A stretch of DNA of 64,000 bases, taken from assembly GCA_016872725.1 (NCBI GenBank), contig VGZC01000003.1, forward strand, positions 1 through 64,000, read 5' to 3'. The notes under the pieces were generated by a model. It did no database searches, was not told where the DNA came from, and was given only the letters and a program-made list of their open reading frames with translations. Positions 24,551 to 38,178 of the stretch are shown here, piece by piece. Position numbers and translations under genes: made by a program. The DNA comes from Planctomycetota bacterium. GTDB lineage: Bacteria; Planctomycetota; Planctomycetia; Pirellulales; Pirellulaceae. Each line of letters begins with the position of its first letter. Position 1 is the first letter of the stretch.

Positions 24551-25585
24551 TCACTTCGAGTCCTGCGAGTGGTCCTTTGTGAGATCCCAAGCGACAAGCC
24601 ATTCCTTGGACCGCTTGACCGCCTGAAAATCCTTGATCAGACGCGACTCCATGTCGGCGAGATGGCCGGCGCCGTAGAAGATGCCGAGCCGCGTCTTGCC
24701 GCTGTCGAGTTCGCGGCGGAGGACTTCGAGCGCTTTCTTGTTTCGTTCGTGGATGATCGTCGACGAACCGTCGGGTCCGGCGATGGCGCCGAGCGTTTCG
24801 TCCATGCCGGAAAGCTGTTCCGCCATGACCCGCTTGAGCGTCGCCCGATCGCGGCGCAATAGGGCGATCAGTAGCTGCGCGTCGCCGCCGCCGCCCGCGC
24901 CCTGGGCGCCCTGCAGAGCCATGCCTTGCCCCATCATCCGAAACATCATCTGAAGAAAACTCTCGCCCCGATCCTTCATCGACTGCGCGAATTGCTCGGG
25001 CGACATGTCCGCGTGGACGAAGTTGGTTTTGGAATAGTCGATGCGGTCAAGCTGGTATTCGAGGCCGAGGAATGTCTGCAGGGCCGTCTGCAACGCGCCG
25101 ACTCCGCTGCGGGATTCCAGCTTCGTGCCCTCGGGGATCTTGATGTCCTCGGGCGCCACTAGCTCGAACAGGAGCGCGTCGTACGACGCGAACTGCCCGT
25201 TGAGCGACTCGTAGTACGACTTCTCGCCGACGTGGATCGCGCCGATCAGATCGACGACCGCCGGTTTGCCGGACTTCGAAGGAACCTCGTACGTCGTGAT
25301 CGACGTTTCCATGGCCACCGCCCGTCCGCGATCGGTCCGTCGGATCCGCAGGAACCCGTTCTCCTTCGCCTCACCCTTCTTCCCGCCCTTCTTCCCGCCT
25401 TCCTTCGCGTTCTTGGACGCCGTTGATCGGCCAGGAGGCTCGTCTTCCGGCACGGCGACACAGGACGGACTTCCGCTCGCGGGTGCGGCGATCGCCTGGA
25501 CTCGATCGATGAGGAGGTGGGGCGCGGCGATCAGCGTGCCGAACGAGGCAAGGACGCCGTAGCGAAACAGGATTCGACCGAACAT
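24551..25585 (-). CDS. TraB/PrgY/GumN-like protein with lysine-rich linker
   Basis: About 344 residues. A hydrophobic N-terminus (FRYGVLASFGTLIAAPHLL) is probably a signal peptide. A short linker made of repeated GKKGG units follows near residues 60-75. The TraB-type domain has VDLIGAIHVGEKSYY near 110, DALLFELV near 133, HERNKKAL near 290, and GAGHL near 315, the paired conserved motifs of this family, which is thought to include metal-dependent proteases such as TIKI. It is probably extracytoplasmic; its substrate is unknown. It precedes the isomerase-like gene on the same strand. Confidence 0.82.
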   Translation of the reverse strand: MFGRILFRYGVLASFGTLIAAPHLLIDRVQAIAAPASGSPSCVAVPEDEPPGRSTASKNAKEGGKKGGKKGEAKENGFLRIRRTDRGRAVAMETSITTYEVPSKSGKPAVVDLIGAIHVGEKSYYESLNGQFASYDALLFELVAPEDIKIPEGTKLESRSGVGALQTALQTFLGLEYQLDRIDYSKTNFVHADMSPEQFAQSMKDRGESFLQMMFRMMGQGMALQGAQGAGGGGDAQLLIALLRRDRATLKRVMAEQLSGMDETLGAIAGPDGSSTIIHERNKKALEVLRRELDSGKTRLGIFYGAGHLADMESRLIKDFQAVKRSKEWLVAWDLTKDHSQDSK

Positions 25586-26049
25586 CGGCGTTCTCCAGGG
25601 TCGAGGACCCGCCTCGCCCAAGTGGGGATGCGCGCTTGCCGCCGCGGCCGAGCGTAGTCCGCGAAACGGGCACCTCGGAAGTATAAGCCGGGCCGCGCGG
25701 CGGAACAACACGCGGTGCCGTCGATCCCTTTTCCCGGGGAATGACGCCGACGCCGTCGTTTGGCCGTTCGTCCGGGCGATCGACGTGCGTTCCCGATACG
25801 CCCCTCCGCGCGCGATGCCGTTCGGCGCGCGCAACGCACCGACGGCCGGTTTGCCCATCCTTCCGGGACGACGCGGCCCGAGCCGCATTCGGGCATCACC
25901 GAACGAATTTTCGGCAAGGCTTGCCTTTCTTACTCAACTTCCATCACGGGCAGATCCGATACTACCGTCGCAAGAGGAACTCCGCACGTCGCCTCCTCAG
26001 GAGCGCCGTGGCATTCACGGAATGCGTAAGCCAGAGGTAGAACCGAATC
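25586..26049. other. Divergent intergenic region
   Basis: A 464-base region between the TraB-like gene (leftward) and the outer-membrane barrel gene (rightward). The right half is AT-richer than the surroundings (around 25905-25960), as expected of a promoter. No recognised protein or RNA gene. Confidence 0.5.
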
Positions 26050-27231
26050 ATGTCCATCACGACACTAGCTCGATCCTTGGTCCTCGCGTTGGTGGCTGCC
26101 GTCCTCGTCGCTCCCGGCGCACGCGCCCAGTCCGGTCCGGAATTCACGCCGTTTATCGATCCATTGGCGTTCAATCCGGACTATCAGTTCTTCGCTCCGG
26201 CCGAGCTCGGCGATTTCGGAAACGTGGACGAGCCGAATACGGGGTGGTTTGGGACGTACGACCGGATGTACATCTATGTGACCCGCGGCGAGCTCGAGGA
26301 TTCGTCCACCGACGGCGATTTCACCTGGGGCAATCGGTTCGACATCGGATACATGACCGAGGAGGACCGGGGTTGGCTGGTTTCGGTGATGCATGTCGGC
26401 GGCCCAAACGTCTACGACGTCCTCCGCCATCCGCGGATTAACCGCGACAACACCGACGACCGGAATACGACGGGCGGCGGCGGCGGCGGCGGCGGTGGTG
26501 GTGGCGGCGGCGGCGGCGGCACGACGGTCGCGGCCCCCGTCTTTCCGCAACAGGACCGCAACTACGATCCGAGCGGGGCTCGGGATTACGACATCCGCCA
26601 CAGCCTGAACGTCGCGTCGCTCTCCAACTTCGAACTCAACCACGTCTGGAGGCTCGATCAGCTCCATCGGGGCGGCACGCTCGAGCCGTTCGCCGGGTTC
26701 CGATACATCAAGTTCAAGGACCACACGCAACATGACGCGTACACGCGGTTCGACGACACGGGCGTGACGAATCCATTTCCGAACACGACCGACGAGATCG
26801 AGGAGATCACGAACAACCTGACTTGGTGGGACAACCAGATGGTGGGCGGCCAAATCGGCGTGCGGTGGGCCCAGCAAAAGAGCCGCTGGCTCTTGTCGAG
26901 CGACTTGCGGGCGTTCGCGGCGCAGAACTTCCAGAACTTCAGTTCGCGCCAGGACGTGTACCAGATCCTCTATGCCGGCGTCGGCACCGACACGGACGTC
27001 GACAGCGAGAAGTACTTCCGCACGGGCACCGCGTCGCACAGTTCCGAATTCGTCTTCGGAGCCGATGTGCGTGCGGAAGCCGCGTTCGAACTGACACGGG
27101 ACATTTCGCTTCGGACGGGCCTCCAGTTCCTGCATTTCCCGCGCGGCATCGCGCGAGGAAACCTCGCGGCGTTCAACGAACAGGACCTCACGCTGCTCGG
27201 CGGCACGATCGGCCTGACCATCAACCGGTAG
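26050..27231 (+). CDS. BBP7-like outer-membrane beta-barrel protein
   Basis: A 393-residue exported protein. The signal peptide covers residues 1-26 (ARSLVLALVAAVLVAPGARAQ). The mature part has alternating aromatic and polar residues typical of beta-strands, the segments SLNVASLSNFELNHVWR and PFAGFRYIKFKDH, and ends in GGTIGLTINR, an outer-membrane-like terminal strand. This layout matches the BBP7-type barrel proteins common in planctomycetes. Residues about 142-157 are sixteen glycines in a row, encoded by GGC/GGT codons, probably an exposed loop. Start ATG is clear from the signal peptide. Function is probably structural or a porin. Confidence 0.78.
   Translation: MSITTLARSLVLALVAAVLVAPGARAQSGPEFTPFIDPLAFNPDYQFFAPAELGDFGNVDEPNTGWFGTYDRMYIYVTRGELEDSSTDGDFTWGNRFDIGYMTEEDRGWLVSVMHVGGPNVYDVLRHPRINRDNTDDRNTTGGGGGGGGGGGGGGGGTTVAAPVFPQQDRNYDPSGARDYDIRHSLNVASLSNFELNHVWRLDQLHRGGTLEPFAGFRYIKFKDHTQHDAYTRFDDTGVTNPFPNTTDEIEEITNNLTWWDNQMVGGQIGVRWAQQKSRWLLSSDLRAFAAQNFQNFSSRQDVYQILYAGVGTDTDVDSEKYFRTGTASHSSEFVFGADVRAEAAFELTRDISLRTGLQFLHFPRGIARGNLAAFNEQDLTLLGGTIGLTINR
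26473..26520 (+). repeat. GGC/GGT trinucleotide repeat (16 codons) inside the barrel gene
   Basis: Forty-eight bases of GGC with four GGT interruptions encode 16 glycines inside the outer-membrane barrel gene. Changes in repeat number would be in frame, altering loop length only. Confidence 0.95.
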
Positions 27232-27332
27232 TCCAACGGCTCGCGCCGAGAGCCTCGCGATTCCCCATCCGTGCGGTTTTCGGTCGGCTCAAGCGGCCGC
27301 CTGAAGGACCCTTCGAGGTCGATCGTCCGGAT

Positions 27333-27620
27333 TCAGCCCGTCGATTCCTGCAGTCGACGCACTTCATCCAGTTCGCCGCACAATCGGTGCCGGAGCGGGC
27401 TCTCGGGACGCAGGTTGTCGAGCAGGGCCTCGGCTTTTTCCAACGCGTCCGGCTCCGAGCTCCACGTCTTGAGAAGGATTCGAAAACTGCGTTGCACTTC
27501 CGCTTCCGTAAGCAACTCAATGCTCCTCGAATCTGATGGGGTCGGCGTCTCGCGAATCGCCGCGCGGCGCGTGTTCGACAGGGGACGGCGCGTCGTGAAA
27601 CGGGATGTGCTGATCATCAT
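27333..27620 (-). CDS. Small hypothetical protein
   Basis: Ninety-five residues if started at ATG 27620. The first 30 residues are Ser/Thr/Arg-rich; the rest (IELLTEAEVQRSFRILLKTW, then ALLDNLRPESPLRHRLCGEL) is predicted helical and looks genuinely coding. I do not recognise the family. It lies alone on the minus strand after the barrel gene and before the FAAL-ACP-AONS gene's 3' end. Confidence 0.5.
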   Translation of the reverse strand: MMISTSRFTTRRPLSNTRRAAIRETPTPSDSRSIELLTEAEVQRSFRILLKTWSSEPDALEKAEALLDNLRPESPLRHRLCGELDEVRRLQESTG

Positions 27621-27753
27621 CCCCGATCGATCACCGATGGACGCGCACTCATTGTAGATGTCGAACCTAGGGACGCAAGGGATTTCCGCGCGCCCCATGC
27701 ACGCGGGGATCGACCGATTCGGTGCGCCGCCATGCGCGCGGGGAGTCGTCGCG

Positions 27754-31973
<4,220 letters not shown>

Positions 31974-32588
31974 ATGAACCCGTTACTCAATCCGTGCGTT
32001 TTGGTCATCGATCGCCGCGAACCGGTCGTTCGGCAGGTCCTCGATCGCGTTCCCGCGCTCGATGTGCGGCCGTTCTCGTCGATCGAGGATGCGCTGCGAT
32101 CGTCGGTCATGGAAAACGCGCACGCGGTCCTCGTCGATCTGACGGCGGCCGATACGCCGTTCGATTTTCAAGGGCTTGACCGATTGCGGCTCGCCTTCCC
32201 CTCGCTCGCCGTCATCCTGTTGGCGGACTCCACCGACGAGGACCGAGCGCTCGCGGCGCTGCGGCGCGGCGCGCACGAGTACCTGGTGCGGGACGCGCTG
32301 ACGGCGGAGAACATCGCGCGGGCCATCCGCAACGCAAGGAAGATCGCCGATCTGGAATACCGGCTTGCCGCGCTCGACACGCAGCTCGACCAGGCCAATC
32401 GCCGACTCCGCGATATCCTCCTGGACATGGCCCGCCATCGCCAGCCGTCGCTCGAACGGTCGGCGCGCATGGTCCGCGCGCTCGACGTGCCGCCCGCGCC
32501 GGTCGAGGATCGCGAGTCGACCGCGCGCGGGGCGGAGCCGATGAGGGGCCGGCATCCGGACGCCGCCCGTTCGGGAACCGCCTCGTAG
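31974..32588 (+). CDS. Degenerate response-regulator receiver protein
   Basis: About 204 residues. Residues 5-120 follow a CheY-like receiver fold: CVLVIDRREP at the start, the expected phospho-acceptor strand VLVDLTAAD near 53-61, and FPSLAVILLADST near 75. The conserved lysine near the end of the fold is not seen (the segment reads EYLVRDA), so phosphorylation signalling may be altered. A helical segment (ALDTQLDQANRRLRDIL) follows near 135, then a disordered tail. No output DNA-binding domain is visible. ATG at 31959, five codons upstream, is an alternative start. Confidence 0.72.
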   Translation: MNPLLNPCVLVIDRREPVVRQVLDRVPALDVRPFSSIEDALRSSVMENAHAVLVDLTAADTPFDFQGLDRLRLAFPSLAVILLADSTDEDRALAALRRGAHEYLVRDALTAENIARAIRNARKIADLEYRLAALDTQLDQANRRLRDILLDMARHRQPSLERSARMVRALDVPPAPVEDRESTARGAEPMRGRHPDAARSGTAS

Positions 32589-32768
32589 CGTGCCGCCCAT
32601 CGCACGCGATCGAACACCGGCGCGGCTGGTGCGCGTCCCCGCGCGCCGCTACAATGCCACAATGCCGACGGGACGTCGCGGCGCGGAGCGATCCGGCAGC
32701 TCGGCCCGATAACACGATCGTCGCGAAGGGAGGAAGGGAGTCGGTCCCGCGCGGGCGGATCCGAACGC

Positions 32769-32868
32769 GGAAGTGCTTGTACACCTGGTGGTGGCCACGG
32801 TCTTCAAAACCGCTGCGCCGCGCGTGAACCGCGCGGTGGGTGGGTTCGATTCCCATGCACTTCCGCCA
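32769..32868 (+). tRNA. selC: tRNA-Sec (anticodon UCA)
   Basis: The acceptor arm GGAAGTGC at 32769-32776 pairs with GCACTTCC at 32857-32864 over eight bases, which is characteristic of selenocysteine tRNA, and discriminator G plus CCA follow. The anticodon loop CTTCAAA holds anticodon TCA, flanked by CGGT and ACCG. A long variable arm (GCGCGT...ACCGCGCG region, about 32815-32840) separates the anticodon stem from GGTTCGATTC. Coordinates include the encoded CCA. It implies UGA decoding as selenocysteine. No selA, selB or selD is present nearby. Confidence 0.95.
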
Positions 32869-32873
32869 TTTTT

Positions 32874-32889
32874 GCGCCATTGTTGGCGC
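32874..32889. terminator. Hairpin after tRNA-Sec
   Basis: GCGCCA at 32874-32879 and TGGCGC at 32884-32889 form a six-base stem with a four-base loop, immediately after a short T-run (ATTTTT) that follows the tRNA CCA end. It separates tRNA-Sec from the converging 75-residue gene and may end transcription from both. Confidence 0.45.
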
Positions 32890-32892
32890 GGG

Positions 32893-33120
32893 CTACGCGT
32901 ATTCCATGCCCGTCAATCGGCGGATCCGTTCGCGGTATTCGCCGAGCAGGCCGCCGACGAGGTCCCAGCCTCGCGGCCTTCGCACCTCGATGTCCCCCTG
33001 CTCGTTGATGCGCACGATCGTGTCGTCCTCGATGCCGGCTGCCGCGAGATCGTCGGTGTGGAGCTCTTCGTCCCTCACGATGCGCGCCAGCGCCTTGCCG
33101 GTCAATTCGACGAATTTCAT
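32893..33120 (-). CDS. Conserved small hypothetical protein
   Basis: A 75-residue acidic protein. It starts MKFVELTGKALARIV and carries a mid-region of short beta-like stretches (TIVRINEQGDIEVRRP) and a helical end. It is 18 bases downstream of ribE on the same strand, so it is probably co-transcribed with it. I do not recognise the family, but the sequence has coding character and a good ATG. Confidence 0.7.
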   Translation of the reverse strand: MKFVELTGKALARIVRDEELHTDDLAAAGIEDDTIVRINEQGDIEVRRPRGWDLVGGLLGEYRERIRRLTGMEYA

Positions 33121-33137
33121 GGACCTTGCCGCATTTC

Positions 33138-33764
33138 CTAGGATGGGGAGCCTGACGGCGGGACGGGAACCGAATCACGCAATCCCAGTTGACGTTCAAT
33201 GTACTTCGCCAGCACATCGGTCTCCAGGTTGACTTCATCGCCGACGCGCAGTTCGCCGAGCGTCGTGACGGCGAGCGTGTGGGGGATCAGGGCCACGCTG
33301 AATCGGTCCGAACCGACCTCGACCAGCGTCAAACTGACGCCGTCGACGGCGACCGAACCTTTCGATGCCATTTGACGGAGCAGGGCGGGGGATGCCGAAA
33401 ACCAACAATCGGACCAGTCGCCGTGATCGTCGCGCCGCGCCAGTCGCCCCACGCCATCGATATGCCCCGTCACGAAATGGCCGCCGAGCGGATCGCCGGC
33501 GCGGAGCGACGATTCGAGGTTGATCCGGTCGCCGATGCGCCTTCGGCCGAGCGTCGTCCGGCCGATCGTCTCTTCACCCATGTCGAAACCGATCCGGGAT
33601 CCGTCGGTTTCGACCACCGTCAAACAACATCCGGCGACACACACGCTGTCCCCGACCCGGAGTCCGGGCGCGAGTTCGCGCGTTTCGAGCGCGAGCCGTA
33701 TTCCAGCGCCCAGCGGCGCGAGGCGGGAGACGCGGCCGGTCGTCTGGATGATTCCCGTGAACAT
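33138..33764 (-). CDS. ribE: Riboflavin synthase alpha subunit
   Basis: A 208-residue protein built from two lumazine-binding repeats. Each repeat begins with a family signature: MFTGIIQTTG at residue 1 and GGHFVTGHIDGVG near 94. The repeat motif SVCVAGCCLTVV near 40 is matched by SVAVDGVSLTLV near 137. The enzyme dismutates two molecules of 6,7-dimethyl-8-ribityllumazine to riboflavin. Length matches the family (about 200-215). The start ATG is fixed by the MFTG signature. Confidence 0.96.
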   Translation of the reverse strand: MFTGIIQTTGRVSRLAPLGAGIRLALETRELAPGLRVGDSVCVAGCCLTVVETDGSRIGFDMGEETIGRTTLGRRRIGDRINLESSLRAGDPLGGHFVTGHIDGVGRLARRDDHGDWSDCWFSASPALLRQMASKGSVAVDGVSLTLVEVGSDRFSVALIPHTLAVTTLGELRVGDEVNLETDVLAKYIERQLGLRDSVPVPPSGSPS

Positions 33765-33885
33765 GCGAGAAACCGAAACCCGTTGGCTGTTGTTCGCGGC
33801 GGCCCGATCACGACGGTTTTATCGTACCGGGAATCGTCCGGCGGTTGAATGGGCCGCCGGCGCGTCGAAAGCCCGGCCGGGCGAA

Positions 33886-33970
33886 CGCGAGGAATCTCGG
33901 GAGCGCGGCCTGGCCCTCGTCGAGTCGATCGCGCGAGGAATCTCGGGAGCGCGGCCTAGCCCTCGTCGAG
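33886..33970. repeat. Direct repeat, two 39-base copies
   Basis: CGCGAGGAATCTCGGGAGCG... begins at 33886 (to 33924) and again at 33932 (to 33970). The 39-base copies differ at one base (CCTGGCC versus CCTAGCC) and start 46 bases apart. Each copy contains the short palindrome CGAGGAATCTCG. They lie between ribE and rsmA, upstream of the rsmA start, and could be an operator or a duplicated hairpin. Confidence 0.9.
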
Positions 33971-34062
33971 CCGAACGCGTTACGATGGGGTGCACCGGGT
34001 CCCGTTACGCGGCTCGCCGACGCGCGGTCGACCCTCGGACGCTCAAACCGCTCCCCGATCCC

Positions 34063-34983
34063 ATGTCCCAACGCCAAACGCTCACGTTCCTGCGGCGACG
34101 ATTCGACGAAATCGGCATCCGGCCCATCACTCGCCACGGCCAGAACTTCCTGATCGATCTGAATCTCGTCGACCTTGTGGTCGAATCGTCCGATCTCTCG
34201 GCCCGCGACGTCGTGCTCGAAGTCGGCACGGGCACCGGCTCGCTCACCGCGAGGCTTTCCGCCAAGGCGGGGGCGGTCGTCAGTGTCGAGATCGATCCGA
34301 ACCTGCACCAGCTCGCCCGCGAACAACTCGCCGGTGCCTCCAACGCCACGTTGCTCCTCCAAGACGCGCTCAAGAATAAGAACACGCTCCACCCCGAGGT
34401 GCTCGACGCGGTCGCGGCCGCACTGCGCGCCGTCCCCGATGGGCGATTCAAACTGGCGGCGAACTTGCCCTACTGCGTCGCGACGCCGGTGATCTCGAAT
34501 CTGCTCAGCGCGCCGGTCGTACCCGAACGGATGGTCGTGACCATTCAGAAAGAGCTCGCCGACCGTATGACGGCGAGCCCGGGAACCAAGGACTACGGAG
34601 CGATCAGCGTCTGGATGCAGAGCCAATGCGGGATCGAGCGGATCCGGGAGTTGCCTCCGGACGTTTTTTGGCCGCGTCCCAAGGTCGGCTCGGCCATCGT
34701 GCGGATCCTCCCCGACCCGGTGATGCGGGCGGCCCTGGGTGACGCCGCGTATTTCCACGCGTTCACGCGGGCCGTGTTCCTGCATCGGCGGAAGCTCTTG
34801 CGCGGAGGGCTCGCCGCCGCCCTGTCCGGCCGTTTCGACAAGCCGTCGATCGACGCGATCCTCGCGACCCACGATCTTCCGCGCGACGCGCGCGCCGAAC
34901 AGCTCGCCTGGCCTCGGGTCCATGCGCTCGCCGAGTCCTTCCGGCGCGCCGAGACGGGCGGGCGGCGCGCCGCGCCTCGGTGA
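34063..34983 (+). CDS. rsmA: 16S rRNA dimethyladenosine transferase RsmA (KsgA)
   Basis: A 306-residue SAM-dependent methyltransferase that dimethylates two adenosines near the 3' end of 16S rRNA. Seen are HGQNFLID near residue 25, the SAM loop LEVGTGTGSLT near 49-59, and the catalytic NLPYCVATP near 134-142; KELADRM and WPRPKVGSA follow in the expected order. The start ATG at 34063 is chosen by the family N-terminus; upstream frame is the repeat region and not coding. It lies about 140 bases before eno. Confidence 0.94.
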   Translation: MSQRQTLTFLRRRFDEIGIRPITRHGQNFLIDLNLVDLVVESSDLSARDVVLEVGTGTGSLTARLSAKAGAVVSVEIDPNLHQLAREQLAGASNATLLLQDALKNKNTLHPEVLDAVAAALRAVPDGRFKLAANLPYCVATPVISNLLSAPVVPERMVVTIQKELADRMTASPGTKDYGAISVWMQSQCGIERIRELPPDVFWPRPKVGSAIVRILPDPVMRAALGDAAYFHAFTRAVFLHRRKLLRGGLAAALSGRFDKPSIDAILATHDLPRDARAEQLAWPRVHALAESFRRAETGGRRAAPR

Positions 34984-36402
<1,419 letters not shown>

Positions 36403-36419
36403 CTCGCCCCGCGGACTCG

Positions 36420-36821
36420 ATGAACGGCAACGCACCGAAACCGTGCAGCGCGCCGATCACGGATTCTCCGTGGTTCTGGCTCTATCTGTTCGCGACGGCC
36501 GGGCTCGCCGCGCTCATGCTGATGGAACCGAGAATCGCCTCGCGCCAATCGCAGATCGAGCGGAACATGCAAGGCCGAACGCGTGCCGCCCGAGTGCGCG
36601 CCGGTGAAACGCCCTCCACGCCCCTCTCCGATCCGGCGCGTCCCGTGTTGACGCTCAAACCGCTCCACGCGCTCTTGGCCGCCCTGCTCGTGGTCGCGTG
36701 GGCGGGCCTTTTCGCGAGACGCCGCGCACGGTGTCACTCCGCGGAGCCACCCGCCGCGCGTGTCGGCCCTCCATCGCATGCCATTCCGGAGCGGGACGCG
36801 TTCCCGGACCGAACATGTTGA
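36420..36821 (+). CDS. Small membrane protein of unknown function
   Basis: 133 residues with two predicted membrane helices (PWFWLYLFATAGLAALML near residues 17-34, and LHALLAALLVVAWAGLFA near 80-97) separated by a basic hydrophilic segment. The last 35 residues are low-complexity. It starts 18 bases after eno and overlaps the next gene by seven bases, so the three are probably co-transcribed. Family not recognised. Confidence 0.68.
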   Translation: MNGNAPKPCSAPITDSPWFWLYLFATAGLAALMLMEPRIASRQSQIERNMQGRTRAARVRAGETPSTPLSDPARPVLTLKPLHALLAALLVVAWAGLFARRRARCHSAEPPAARVGPPSHAIPERDAFPDRTC

Positions 36822-37399
36822 CCGTTCTTGCCGAAAGTCCGGTGACGATCGGACTGGCGGGTTGCCTTGTGGCCGCCGTTCTGCTGGTTGTCTGGTCGCA
36901 GACCGGACACCGCGCGGCGCTTGGCGCGATGGTCGGCGTTCTCGCGGTCACCGCGGGACTGATCGCCATCGAACGAATCTGGACGACCGATCGCGAGCAA
37001 CTCCTCGACACACTCGATCGAATCGCCGAGGCCGTCGAACGGAAGCGGCTCGAGGATCTGCTCGCCTTCATCCATCCCGACGCGCGGGGCGTGAAGGATG
37101 TCGCGACCGCCGAATACAATCATTATCAACTCGATCAGGCCCGCATCACCCAAGTCTGGGAAGCAACCGTGCTCGACGCCCAACACGCCGTCGTGAAATG
37201 CAATGTGCGCGTCGTCGGAGGAACCCGTTCGGGCGAGATCGCCAATCAGGTGGTGGTCCGGTATCTGATCGTCGATTTCAAGAAACACGGCGGCGCGTGG
37301 AAAGTGGCGAACTACAGCCACCACGGTCCCCACGAGGCGCTCCGGCGCGACCCGCCCGACGCGGCGGCTCCAGGTCGCGATCCGGCGACGGCATTCTAG
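36815..37399 (+). CDS. Membrane-anchored hypothetical protein
   Basis: 194 residues. Two hydrophobic segments near the N-terminus (VTIGLAGCLVAAVLLVVW and GAMVGVLAVTAGLIAI) are followed by a soluble domain of about 130 residues (LDTLDRIAEAVERKRLEDLL, then LIVDFKKHGGAWKVANYS), which has the look of an NTF2-like/SnoaL-type fold. Overlap with the preceding gene suggests a shared operon with eno. The function is unknown. Confidence 0.75.
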   Translation: MLTVLAESPVTIGLAGCLVAAVLLVVWSQTGHRAALGAMVGVLAVTAGLIAIERIWTTDREQLLDTLDRIAEAVERKRLEDLLAFIHPDARGVKDVATAEYNHYQLDQARITQVWEATVLDAQHAVVKCNVRVVGGTRSGEIANQVVVRYLIVDFKKHGGAWKVANYSHHGPHEALRRDPPDAAAPGRDPATAF

Positions 37400-37455
37400 G
37401 GGCTTCGGCCGCGCCGCGGGTCGGCTTGGCTCCGCGTTCGCCGCGCCGCGTTACG

Positions 37456-37971
37456 CTACGGACCGCTCGGCGGCGCATAACCGCCGCCGTGGTGATGGCC
37501 ATGCCATGGGCCCGCGCCGCCGGCGCCCCACGGTCCGCTCCAGGTGCCTGGTCCCGAAGGCCCGGGGAACGGCATCGTGGGATAGGATCCGTACGGCGCC
37601 GGACACCCGTAGGGCATTCCGTACATGACCGGCGGACCCCAAAGCCCGTAGGGGACCGAGTACGGTCGAAACGGGTATTGCCATTCGCCATACGGCCGAA
37701 CGGGATTCCGGCCCCATTCCTCGACCACGTGCAGATAGTCGGCCGTACCGCCCGCCTCGATTACGCTCTGAATATGGCGATAACCGCTTTGCACGACGTT
37801 CCGGTCGGGAAACGCGTAAACGGGGCCGATCGGCGAGTAGCGGTAGACCCGCTGCCCGGTCCTGGGATCATGCGTGTAGGTTGACCGCGCGGCGGCCCAT
37901 TCGTCGGCGCGAAGGACGGGAACCGCGATGCACACACCGAGAAAAAACGCCGTCGCGAGGCCGCGTGCCAT
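37456..37971 (-). CDS. Exported Pro/Gly/Tyr-rich hypothetical protein
   Basis: 171 residues. A signal peptide covers residues 1-22 (ARGLATAFFLGVCIAVPVLRA). The C-terminal third is rich in proline, glycine and tyrosine and ends in a histidine-glycine cluster (WHGHHHGGGY) that could bind metal. Such proteins are common in planctomycetes but their role is unknown to me. The start ATG is chosen by the signal peptide. Confidence 0.72.
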   Translation of the reverse strand: MARGLATAFFLGVCIAVPVLRADEWAAARSTYTHDPRTGQRVYRYSPIGPVYAFPDRNVVQSGYRHIQSVIEAGGTADYLHVVEEWGRNPVRPYGEWQYPFRPYSVPYGLWGPPVMYGMPYGCPAPYGSYPTMPFPGPSGPGTWSGPWGAGGAGPWHGHHHGGGYAPPSGP

Positions 37972-38178
37972 GGGATCGCCTGGGGGTGAGTTCGGCGGGC
38001 AAGAGGGGCCGCGCGGACCGCGTGGGAGCCTCTTCCTTCGCCTATCCTCATTGCGATTGACGGTATCCCGGCCGTCAAGGGGCCTCGTCCGAAAATACGG
38101 TGGGCGGACGACCCAAACCGTCCGATTGTGTGGTCCGCGGATTCGCCGAATTCCGCGCACCGCGGCGCGCGCCCGCGA

